Shown here piece by piece: positions 1-6,413 of a DNA stretch of 9,851 bases. The DNA is from Methanolinea sp. SDB (GTDB taxonomy: Archaea > Halobacteriota > Methanomicrobia > Methanomicrobiales > Methanospirillaceae). A program made the position numbers and the translations under genes. The first letter of the stretch is position 1, and each line of letters opens with the position of its first letter. Where the stretch lies: contig LKUF01000197.1 of the NCBI GenBank assembly GCA_001412335.1, positions 1 through 9,851 on the forward strand, read 5' to 3'. The notes below the pieces were generated by a model. The model ran no database searches, was not told the origin of the DNA, and worked only from the letters and a program-made list of their open reading frames with translations.

Positions 1-144
1 AAAAAAAAGATCTCCGATTGATGAGCATAATAAAAAACCTCTTTTCCAAGGGAAGAAGCATTGAAAGGCTTTTCTGTTCGATAGTATCCGGTCAATGGGA
101 ATTAGATCAGTATTATTACAAATCGCGTTGTAAATCAGGAATAC
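1..144. other. intergenic left edge, upstream of the Grx-TrxR gene
   Basis: This stretch is AT-rich and begins in an A8 run. A reading frame open from position 18 runs into the next gene in another frame, but its protein is low-complexity and unlike any family I know, so I do not call it. Imperfect inverted repeats exist (for example TTCC-AAG-GGAA near 47-57), but none is followed by a T tract. The only likely function seen is the promoter of the gene starting at 145. Confidence 0.5.
111..118 (+). promoter_or_regulatory. possible archaeal TATA box of the Grx-TrxR gene
   Basis: TATTATTA lies 27-34 nt upstream of the ATG at 145, which fits an archaeal box A driving a transcript that starts just before the start codon. 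A weak Shine-Dalgarno-like TCAGGA sits at 135-140. The match to the archaeal consensus is modest and no purine-rich BRE is obvious, so this is tentative. Confidence 0.3.
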
Positions 145-1296
145 ATGCCCAGGGTCACCGTTTATTTCACACAGAACTGCCCGTACTGCCGCATGGTCAA
201 GGCATTCCTCGAGAAGCACGGCGTCGATTACAGGGGTATCGATGTCGGGGCCGACAGGAATGCAGCCAACGAGATGGTGGAGATATCCGGACAGTCCGGT
301 GTGCCGGTCACGATTGTTGATGACGAGATAATCGTCGGGTTTGATGCGCAGCGGTTAAATGAGCTCTTCGGCAGGTCAAGGGAAGAGGAACTCTACGACG
401 TCCTGATTGTCGGTGCCGGCCCGGCAGGTCTCACGGCAGGGGTATACTGTGAAAGAAAGATGTTGAACACCCTAATCTTGAGCGAAAACATCGGTGGCCA
501 GGCACTCGAGAGCTGGGCCATCGAAAACTACATGGGCTTTCGAATGGTTACGGGTGACGAGCTCATGAAAAAATTCGAGGAACAGGTGCGTTCCGGGAAT
601 ATCCACATGGAACTGGACCGGGTTCTCTCCCTGCAGAGCGAGGACGGCACATTCATCGCGACGACTTCGACGGGGACAAAATACCGCGCCAGGTCAGTCA
701 TCCTTGCCCAGGGCAAGAGGCCGAAAAAACTTGGCGTGGCGGATGAAGAGCGATACCTTGGGAGGGGACTCTCCGTCTGCTCCACGTGTGACGGCCCGCT
801 CTACAGGGACAAGGTAGTCGCTGTGGTTGGCGGTGGGAATTCAGCGCTCCAGACGGCGATAGAGATGAGCAAGATTGCACGAGAGGTGCATCTCGTTGTC
901 CGGAGCACGATCCGTGCCGATGAGAGTTATCTCCATGCGTACACGGAGCGAAAAAATATCATCACCCATAAAAACACCGTAATTTCAGCACTTCATGGGA
1001 ATTCATTATTAAAAGCCATCACCATCAAGGACCGGGACAGCGGCAGGGAGACCCGGATCGAGCTTGACGGAGTCTTCGCCGAGATCGGGTGGATACCAAA
1101 CACCGACTTTTTGGAAGGACTCGTGGATATGAACGAACAAAAGGAGATCAGGATCGACATCAACTGCCATACCAGCGTCCCGGGTATCTATGCGGCAGGT
1201 GACGTCACAAATATCAAGACCAAGCAGATAATAACCGCTGCCGGGGAAGGTGCAAAAGCCGCCCTCGAGGCGTACGAATATCTTGTGAACGGGTGA
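145..1296 (+). CDS. glutaredoxin-like / thioredoxin reductase fusion flavoprotein
   Basis: This 383-residue protein joins two redox modules. Residues 1-76 are a glutaredoxin/NrdH-like domain with a CPYC active site (C12, C15) and the cis-Pro segment SGVPVTIVDD. Residues 83-383 are a low-molecular-weight thioredoxin reductase: FAD-binding GAGPAG at 90-95, GGQ (117-119) and IENYMGF (126-132), the redox disulfide CSTCDG at 212-217, a second nucleotide fold GGGNSALQTA at 229-238, and the C-terminal FAD motif AGDVTN at 351-356. The reductase should pass electrons from a reduced nicotinamide or deazaflavin through FAD and Cys212/Cys215 to the fused CPYC domain, much as AhpF uses its N-terminal thioredoxin-fold domain. 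After the second fold the sequence reads VHLVVRSTIRAD, not the HRRxxxR that binds the NADPH 2'-phosphate in E. coli TrxB, so the electron donor is uncertain. It is probably a cytoplasmic disulfide reductase. The start is supported by the Grx fold beginning at once. It converges on the methyltransferase gene. Confidence 0.93.
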   Translation: MPRVTVYFTQNCPYCRMVKAFLEKHGVDYRGIDVGADRNAANEMVEISGQSGVPVTIVDDEIIVGFDAQRLNELFGRSREEELYDVLIVGAGPAGLTAGVYCERKMLNTLILSENIGGQALESWAIENYMGFRMVTGDELMKKFEEQVRSGNIHMELDRVLSLQSEDGTFIATTSTGTKYRARSVILAQGKRPKKLGVADEERYLGRGLSVCSTCDGPLYRDKVVAVVGGGNSALQTAIEMSKIAREVHLVVRSTIRADESYLHAYTERKNIITHKNTVISALHGNSLLKAITIKDRDSGRETRIELDGVFAEIGWIPNTDFLEGLVDMNEQKEIRIDINCHTSVPGIYAAGDVTNIKTKQIITAAGEGAKAALEAYEYLVNG

Positions 1297-1300
1297 ATCC

Positions 1301-1310
1301 GGACTTTTTT
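1301..1310 (+). terminator. oligo-T terminator after the Grx-TrxR gene
   Basis: A T6 run at 1305-1310 lies 9 nt after the TGA stop of the upstream gene, in the 27-nt gap between convergent genes. Oligo-T runs are sufficient intrinsic termination signals for archaeal RNA polymerase. No strong hairpin precedes it. Confidence 0.5.
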
Positions 1311-1323
1311 GCTATCTGCATAT

Positions 1324-2553
1324 TCACTCTTCTTTTTGAAAGACCACGATCCGGTTGCTGTTGGTTCCGCACCGGTTGTTGTCAACTCCCCAGATGTGCG
1401 ATGTCTTGGTGAACTGCTGGCTGTTGATGATTATGCCCCGGCACGAGAGGCCGCACGACTCCCCGAGTGGGACGACAGCCTCCTCCAGGTTTACCCTTCC
1501 CTTCTTCACCTCTCCGACCTCGAAAGCCACAAAACCGCCTGGCCGGGTGATCCGTGCAATTTCGGAGAAGGTCTCCTGCATGACAGAGGACCATTCCCTT
1601 ACGGTTCTTGCCATGGTAATCTCCTTTCCTACTGTTCTGTCATCGATGCCATTGAACCAGCAGCGAAGCCAGTTGTCACGCGAGTACTGGACTATATCCA
1701 GGAACGGGGGCGATGTCACAGTCAACTGCACGGAACCAGGCTGTAGGTGGTGTGTTTTTCTCGAATCGCAGGTTGAGAATATGGCAGAATCTCCAGTCTG
1801 GACGAGCCTGGTCCTCTCGTCATCGGAGAGTGTCCGTAAAAGGGACCGCGTCTTCCGGATAATGAGAGCGGCGACATCCCGTTTCGGGGGAACCTGGTCC
1901 CGCAACCTGTTTATCCTTACCTGGCTCACCTGTGAGACCGCCTGGTTGGGCGGGAGTGTGTAGACCGAGAAGAACCCGTTGGAGTGCCCTGTCAGTCTGC
2001 TGGTGGCGACCATCCGGATCCAGCTGTCGATGTGATCTTCCCGACCATCCTCCTGGCGCCCGAGCAGGTATTGCCGGAGGGAGACCAGGGACGATTCTGT
2101 CTCGCGGTGATAGAACATCGAGAGGTCTATATCGGTCCTGCAACCGGACGAGAACGGGATCGCCGCCAGCCTCTCTGCCACCTCTGATTCACGTGGAGGA
2201 TGCAGCCGAGGGAGAGTGAGTATCCGCGAGAGCGGGTTGATATCATTTGCCGCGACATTCCGTCCACAGAGGGCGGCTTCTATGATTGTCGTCCCCCGTC
2301 CGCAGAATGGATCGTATACACGATCGTCTTCATCTGTGAGGTGCGTTACAAAAAAACGGGGAAGCTGGGGCTTGAAACATGCCCGGTACGAGATCTCATG
2401 GATCGAAGATGCCTGACGTTGTCCGGATGTCCAGAACTCGCCAGTGTAGCGGGGCGGGTGATGGGAGGAGGAACCCGGTTCACATGAAACGCCGGCAGAC
2501 TGGTTTTCCTGCCATTTTTTCAGTATCTCATCAAGACTGCCGCACGTCGCCAT
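1324..2553 (-). CDS. orphan DNA methyltransferase, probable N4-cytosine type
   Basis: This 409-residue protein has the SAM-binding motif I DPFCGRGTT (residues 81-89), followed by ANDINPLSR (102-110), which resembles motif II. Catalytic motif IV is TSPPF (280-284); the S/T-PP-Y/F form is typical of N4-cytosine methyltransferases, whereas D/N-PP-Y/F is typical of N6-adenine enzymes. PGGFVAFEVGE (338-348) follows and the C terminus carries a GTNSNRIVVF element (396-405). Motif I lies about 190 residues before motif IV, an alpha-like order with a possible target-recognition region between, including LPPNQAVSQVSQ (200-211). The frame stays open upstream to a GTG at 2580, but I chose the ATG at 2553 because AAAAGGAG lies 5 nt before it. 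No restriction endonuclease gene is adjacent, so it may be a solitary epigenetic modifier. An RNA substrate cannot be excluded. Confidence 0.82.
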   Translation of the reverse strand: MATCGSLDEILKKWQENQSAGVSCEPGSSSHHPPRYTGEFWTSGQRQASSIHEISYRACFKPQLPRFFVTHLTDEDDRVYDPFCGRGTTIIEAALCGRNVAANDINPLSRILTLPRLHPPRESEVAERLAAIPFSSGCRTDIDLSMFYHRETESSLVSLRQYLLGRQEDGREDHIDSWIRMVATSRLTGHSNGFFSVYTLPPNQAVSQVSQVRINRLRDQVPPKRDVAALIIRKTRSLLRTLSDDERTRLVQTGDSAIFSTCDSRKTHHLQPGSVQLTVTSPPFLDIVQYSRDNWLRCWFNGIDDRTVGKEITMARTVREWSSVMQETFSEIARITRPGGFVAFEVGEVKKGRVNLEEAVVPLGESCGLSCRGIIINSQQFTKTSHIWGVDNNRCGTNSNRIVVFQKEE

Positions 2554-2598
2554 TGAGTCTCCTTTTCTGGTTATTTTCACATTTCATCGTATTAAGGT

Positions 2599-2607
2599 CT
2601 TATATCT
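2599..2607 (-). promoter_or_regulatory. TATA box of the methyltransferase gene
   Basis: On the minus strand AGATATAAG lies about 50 nt upstream of the ATG at 2553. Transcription starting about 25 nt downstream would give a leader of about 20-25 nt that contains the AAAAGGAG ribosome binding site. That arrangement suits an SD-led message and also supports the 2553 start. Confidence 0.45.
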
Positions 2608-2667
2608 GCCTGGAAGGGAGCATTGTCCCGGGAACGCTTCTTTCTTCTTTTACGAAAAACCGCACCC

Positions 2668-2676
2668 CTTATCATT
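2668..2676 (+). promoter_or_regulatory. possible TATA-like element of the SEC59-family gene
   Basis: CCTTATCAT is centred about 27 nt upstream of the ATG at 2699, with an A-rich segment (CGAAAAACCGCACC) before it. No Shine-Dalgarno sequence precedes the ATG; the upstream bases are pyrimidine-rich. Together this suggests a leaderless transcript starting at or near 2699. The TATA match is weak. Confidence 0.3.
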
Positions 2677-2698
2677 CTCCGTCTCCCATCTCTCCTGG

Positions 2699-3253
2699 AT
2701 GGACGAGTTTTTGAGAAAGATGTCCCACCTCGTATTTGGTCTTATAATAGTGGGAGGGATCATAGCCCTGCCTGAACCGATCATGGTATATCTCCTCCTC
2801 CTCTCGATATTCGCCGGCTTTATCATCTCGGATGCAATACAGCGCGGATACTATATCCCCTTCATATCCGGCCTGATAGACCGGCTTGAGCGGAAGGATG
2901 CGATTCCGGGAAAAGGTGCCATATATTTCGCGATCAGTTGTCTCTTTTGCCTTATCTTCTTTGAGAAGAGTATCGTGGTGCCGGCAATCGCGGCACTGGC
3001 CATTCTCGACAGCATCGCAACAATCTTCGGGCTGCGTTACGGAAGAAACCGTATCCACAACGGAAAATCACTTGAAGGCTCATTTGCAGGGATGGTGGCC
3101 ACCCTGCTTGCACTTCTCTTTCTTCTCCCCCCGGTCCAGGCCTTTGCCGCCTCATTCGTGGCTGGGGTGGTCGAGATTCTCTCGCCGGTCGATGACAACC
3201 TCACCATACCAGTTGCTGTCTGCCTGCTCCTTCTCATCATTTCGGTCGGCTGA
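2699..3253 (+). CDS. SEC59/DGK1/VTE5-family lipid kinase (dolichol kinase-like)
   Basis: This 184-residue integral membrane protein has about six hydrophobic segments, roughly at residues 11-25, 28-46, 73-89, 92-110, 128-158 and 168-183. Family features are RKMSHLVFG at 6-14, IPGKGAIYF at 69-77, LDSIATIFG at 103-111, the charged loop GRNRIHNGKSLEGSFAG at 115-131, and VEILSPVDDNLTIP at 158-171. The family includes CTP-dependent dolichol kinase, diacylglycerol kinase and phytol kinase. The protein is thus likely to phosphorylate a polyprenol or isoprenoid-lipid alcohol at the membrane, for example to supply dolichyl phosphate for glycosylation or to salvage archaeal lipids; the substrate cannot be read from sequence. 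It is much shorter than eukaryotic Sec59 and matches the short prokaryotic versions. The gene diverges from the methyltransferase and converges on tfrB with a 13-nt gap. Confidence 0.78.
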   Translation: MDEFLRKMSHLVFGLIIVGGIIALPEPIMVYLLLLSIFAGFIISDAIQRGYYIPFISGLIDRLERKDAIPGKGAIYFAISCLFCLIFFEKSIVVPAIAALAILDSIATIFGLRYGRNRIHNGKSLEGSFAGMVATLLALLFLLPPVQAFAASFVAGVVEILSPVDDNLTIPVAVCLLLLIISVG

Positions 3254-3301
3254 AAAGGCGGGTATTTTAACACTCCTTCTCCTTTTCCCGCCTGTCCTTT
3301 T
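3253..3301. terminator. possible bidirectional hairpin terminator
   Basis: AGGCGGG (3256-3262) and CCCGCCT (3287-3293) form a perfect 7-bp stem around a 24-nt loop. On the plus strand the stem is followed by GTCCTTTTCCC. On the minus strand it is followed at once by TTTTCAG. It spans the 13-nt gap between convergent genes and overlaps the last codons of tfrB, so it could stop transcription from both sides. The loop is long and the T tracts are short, so confidence is moderate. Confidence 0.4.
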
Positions 3302-4730
3302 CCCTGTAGCCCTCAAGGAGGACGGTAGTGATGTTCTTAACCGGTTTATCGGTATGCTCCATGATATGGTACTCGCAGAAAGGGCACGAGCTTATCACGA
3401 TATCTGCCCCGGTCTTCTCGATCTCGATCCTCCGGTCTTCGGCAAGCGCCGCCGCCGCCTCGGGAACACCGGACCGGACTCCCCCCCCAGAACCGCAGCA
3501 GATAGCCGGCATCTCCACAAGGTCGACAACCTGGCTGATGAGCTCGCGTGGCTGGGTTTTTATTCCCTGCCCCCGCATCAGGTGACATGGGTCATGGTAG
3601 GTCGCCTTCAACTCGAGCCGGGCAGGAGGCTCAATTCCGAACTTTGTGAGCACCTCGTTTATATCCAGCACACGGAATGGACAATCATAATCATTCTTCA
3701 GGGTAGACCCGCACCCGGCGCACATGGTCATCACCGTATCGATATTCCGGAAGACAAACGCATCGATATTCCGCCGTTTCAGTGTATTGATGTAGCCGAT
3801 CTGCCCGGTCCGTATCAGCGGGGAACCGCAGCAGATCTGTTCTCTCGGGATGATAACCCTGATACCGTTCCTGCGAAGCACTTCCATGGCGTCGAGCGCG
3901 GTCTGGGGAAGCCGGTTGTTGTACATGCACCCGACAAAGAACCCGACCGTCCCTCTCACTTCCCCGTATGGCTCGAGCACTTCGGGAACCTGTTCCAAAA
4001 ACGTCTCCTGGGTCCGGTCCACGCTCCGTCCCGTCTCGCGGACCAGTTTCTCCACAGACTGGTGCCTGGGCAGCGTAAGACCCTTCTCGTTTGCAAGGGC
4101 CCGCAGTTTCTCTATGGCCTTGCCGGGGATCTGGATATCCTTCGGGCATACCTTCCAGCACGCCTGACACGAGGTGCAGGTGAAGAGCCCCTCCTCGACC
4201 GCCTCGACAACCCGGTCACCGGTATCTCTCGGGTCGAGGGCAAGCCGGAGACTCTCGCGCATGGCTGTCGGGCCGGAAAAATCGATCACCTTCAGGGCCG
4301 GGCAGACAGAGACACAGGCCAGGCATTCGATGCAGCTCCTGAGTGGCTTGATCTGCTCGACCACGTCCTGGGATGGCAGGGGGCACTCCTCGGCGGGTAC
4401 GAGAGTCGCGATCTGGTCGAGGTAGGGCTCCATATCCACGACAAGGTCCCGTTTTATGGGGAGATCCAGTGGTTCGATTACCATCCCGTCAGTTGCCTCC
4501 TCCATGCACGCCAGCACGGGTTCTCCATTCACCTTGACGGCACAGCTGCCGCACTGGCCCGATGAGCAGCAGTAGCGGTACGAGAGTGAAGGGTCATGCT
4601 CCTCTTTGATGCAGTGGAGGACATTGAGCACCCTGGCACCATCGTTTACCCGCACAAGGTACGTCTGGAAATGTGGTTTCTCGTCGGTCTCCGGGTCGAA
4701 CCGGAAGACTTTCACGCTCATCTCCTTCAT
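3267..4730 (-). CDS. tfrB: thiol:fumarate reductase (CoM/CoB) subunit B
   Basis: This 487-residue iron-sulfur subunit carries the heterodisulfide-forming site of the soluble fumarate reductase: fumarate + CoM-SH + CoB-SH gives succinate + CoM-S-S-CoB. The N-terminal ferredoxin domain has Cys55, 60, 63 and 75 for a [2Fe-2S] cluster. Two CxxCxxCxxxC sets (Cys133/136/139/143 and Cys185/188/191/195) bind [4Fe-4S] clusters. Two CCG domains follow, as in HdrB/HdrD: Cys268, Cys300-Cys301-Gly, Cys337/340, then Cys382, Cys411-Cys412-Gly, Cys449/452. All expected cysteines are present. The tail (residues 475-487) is strongly charged. The start at 4730 forms ATGA with the tfrA stop, implying translational coupling; an ATG at 4721 is also possible, but the AAGGAG before it is too close. 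The frame is open further upstream inside tfrA, but that extension has no family similarity. A run of eight G (C on the plus strand, 3481-3488) encodes the Gly triplet after Cys412. Confidence 0.95.
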   Translation of the reverse strand: MKEMSVKVFRFDPETDEKPHFQTYLVRVNDGARVLNVLHCIKEEHDPSLSYRYCCSSGQCGSCAVKVNGEPVLACMEEATDGMVIEPLDLPIKRDLVVDMEPYLDQIATLVPAEECPLPSQDVVEQIKPLRSCIECLACVSVCPALKVIDFSGPTAMRESLRLALDPRDTGDRVVEAVEEGLFTCTSCQACWKVCPKDIQIPGKAIEKLRALANEKGLTLPRHQSVEKLVRETGRSVDRTQETFLEQVPEVLEPYGEVRGTVGFFVGCMYNNRLPQTALDAMEVLRRNGIRVIIPREQICCGSPLIRTGQIGYINTLKRRNIDAFVFRNIDTVMTMCAGCGSTLKNDYDCPFRVLDINEVLTKFGIEPPARLELKATYHDPCHLMRGQGIKTQPRELISQVVDLVEMPAICCGSGGGVRSGVPEAAAALAEDRRIEIEKTGADIVISSCPFCEYHIMEHTDKPVKNITTVLLEGYREKDRREKEKEC

Positions 4731-6352
4731 TCCCACACCCCCGTCTCGATACCTTCGTCGCAGAGGGAGAGAAACGTGTGCCTGTAAGGGGAGTTTGACA
4801 CATCCCAGGCCTGTGTGACGTCTTTTCTCACGTGAGCACCCCGTGATTCCTTCCGGAGGATCGCCCCCCTGACAACGAGCGAGGCGGTTGTAAGCATGTT
4901 CTGGACGGTACAGCAGTCGATGAGGTTGCACCGGTTGGCAGCCTTTAATTTCAGGGTGGAGAGGTGTTTTATTATCTCCAGCGTCTTTTCGAGATCGCTT
5001 CCCGTCCGGAAGATACCGGCCCCTTCCCACATTGCGGTCTGGAGGGATCGGGCAACGGTCGCCGGGTTCACTTCCCCTGCATAAAAGGCCTCGAGTCTCT
5101 TCTCCTGCAGATCGATCTGTCCCTCATCAAGAGAGATATTCCTCTTTTTGGCCTTACCCGCAGATTCACCTGCCCTCTTGCCAAATACCTGTGTATCTGC
5201 CAGTGCGTTCCCCCCGAGCCGGTTTGCGCCATGGACGCCGCCGGTCACCTCACCGCAGGCGTACAGGCCGGGGACGCTGGTCTCGCCCCTGGAACTGATG
5301 CGGAGTCCGCCCATGACGTGGTGGGCGGTGGGCGCCACCTCCATGGGCTCGTCCCTGATATCCACGCCGAACTTGAGGAACTGTTCCAGCATCACCGGCA
5401 ATCGCGTCTCCACCTGGTGGCGGGGGAGGTGGGTGACGTCAAGGTATACTCCGCCGTTTTTCGTCCCCCGCCCTTCAAGAATCTCGGTGGCTATGGACCT
5501 GGCAACCACGTCACGGGTGGAGAGTTCCATTCGTTCCGGGTCGTAATGTTCCATGAAGCGCTCCCCTTTGGTATTTTTCAGTAGACCTCCCTCACCCCTA
5601 ACCGCTTCCGTCACGAGGCGCCCCCGTGCATCATAGGGATATACTGCGCCGGTAGGGTGGAACTGCACCTGTTCCATGTCTATCAGTTCGGCTCCCGCCC
5701 GGTATCCAAGGGCAAACCCGTCACCGGTTCCGCTGGAAGAGTTGGTGGAGATATCATAGATCTTTGTTCCTCCTCCGGTGGCCAGCACCGTGGCATCGGA
5801 GCGGAAGATCACCATATCTCCTCTCTCGTCAAGTCCCACCGCACCCGCTACCGTGTCACCATCTTTCAGGAGATCGATTATCGCGACTTCGTTGAAGACG
5901 TCCACATCCGTCGAAGCCAGGCGATCCAGGAGGGTCATCATCATCTCGTGCCCGGTCCTGTCGCCCGCATAGCATGTCCTTGGGAACCGCTGGCCGCCGA
6001 ATGGCCGCTGGGCCACCTGGCATTCCCCTGTCACATCAAAGACCGCTCCCCAGCAGAGCAGATCCGCGATACGCTCAGGGGCTTCATCCACGAGGATCCG
6101 GGCCAGTTCCCGATCATTCAGATAGGCGCCACCTTTCAGGGTATCCAGAAAATGGTCCTCACAGGAATCTGTCTCCCGGAGCACCGCATTGTACCCGCCC
6201 TCAGCCATGGTGGTACAACCCCCTTTTCCTGCAATTGTCTTGGAAACCATGACGGCATCTCCGTAATTCGAGGCCTCAATGGCTGCCCGTACACCTGCCC
6301 CACCGCTCCCTATTACCAGGACATGGGAATCAATGACTTCAAATGACCGCAT
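4727..6352 (-). CDS. tfrA: thiol:fumarate reductase (CoM/CoB) flavoprotein subunit A
   Basis: This 541-residue protein is the FAD subunit, homologous to FrdA/SdhA and L-aspartate oxidase, and reduces fumarate in the cytoplasm; electrons come from CoM-SH/CoB-SH oxidation in TfrB. Visible motifs are the Rossmann GSGGAG (15-20), AEGGYNA (50-56), the substrate segment QFHPTG (230-235, His232), STRD with the probable catalytic Arg280, TAHHVMGG (342-349), ACGEVTGGVHGANRLGGNAL (365-384, Arg378), and a C-terminal helical domain. The His that carries covalent FAD in FrdA/SdhA aligns with Cys46 in KGGCTTMAEGG, so FAD should be bound non-covalently, as known for the Methanothermobacter enzyme. The ATG at 6352 has no Shine-Dalgarno sequence but a TATA-like element about 29 nt upstream, suggesting a leaderless transcript. 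The gene is first in the tfrA-tfrB operon and diverges from lysC. Confidence 0.95.
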   Translation of the reverse strand: MRSFEVIDSHVLVIGSGGAGVRAAIEASNYGDAVMVSKTIAGKGGCTTMAEGGYNAVLRETDSCEDHFLDTLKGGAYLNDRELARILVDEAPERIADLLCWGAVFDVTGECQVAQRPFGGQRFPRTCYAGDRTGHEMMMTLLDRLASTDVDVFNEVAIIDLLKDGDTVAGAVGLDERGDMVIFRSDATVLATGGGTKIYDISTNSSSGTGDGFALGYRAGAELIDMEQVQFHPTGAVYPYDARGRLVTEAVRGEGGLLKNTKGERFMEHYDPERMELSTRDVVARSIATEILEGRGTKNGGVYLDVTHLPRHQVETRLPVMLEQFLKFGVDIRDEPMEVAPTAHHVMGGLRISSRGETSVPGLYACGEVTGGVHGANRLGGNALADTQVFGKRAGESAGKAKKRNISLDEGQIDLQEKRLEAFYAGEVNPATVARSLQTAMWEGAGIFRTGSDLEKTLEIIKHLSTLKLKAANRCNLIDCCTVQNMLTTASLVVRGAILRKESRGAHVRKDVTQAWDVSNSPYRHTFLSLCDEGIETGVWE

Positions 6353-6369
6353 CTTATTATTAATTGAGT

Positions 6370-6395
6370 TGTATACTTACATAAATAGCTTGTAA
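6370..6395. promoter_or_regulatory. shared divergent promoter with repeated TGTA/TACA half-sites
   Basis: The 61-bp gap between tfrA and the aspartate kinase gene holds TACATAAATA (6378-6387). Its complement TTTATGTA is about 29 nt from the tfrA ATG, and its plus-strand reading is about 30 nt from the lysC ATG, so overlapping box A elements may serve both directions. Around it are half-sites TGTA (6370-6373), TACA (6378-6381) and TGTA (6391-6394). TTACA (6377-6381) and TTGTAA (6390-6395) form an inverted repeat flanking the A/T core, a layout that could be an operator. The motifs are short and could arise by chance in AT-rich DNA. Confidence 0.45.
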
Positions 6396-6413
6396 AGGAC
6401 AGAGTGAGCCCAA

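Noticed and set aside
18..320. 100-codon frame at the left edge
   Set aside because: Most of it overlaps the glutaredoxin domain in another frame, and its product is not recognisable.
2554..2580. Upstream GTG start for the methyltransferase
   Set aside because: The ATG at 2553 has a strong AAAAGGAG site at good spacing, and the nine extra residues would include that site.
2886..4565. Long plus-strand open frame (559 codons) antisense to tfrB
   Set aside because: It lies opposite a gene with complete cysteine motifs and also overlaps the SEC59-family gene. Its protein has no recognisable motif and is rich in His, Arg and Pro, as expected of the antisense frame of a GC-rich gene.
4731..5030. 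Upstream extension of tfrB giving 587 codons
   Set aside because: The added 100 codons lie inside tfrA in another frame and show no family features. The ATG at 4730 gives an N terminus that leads straight into the ferredoxin domain.
5657..6346. 229-codon plus-strand frame antisense to tfrA
   Set aside because: tfrA is fully supported on the other strand; this frame shows no domain and no start signals.
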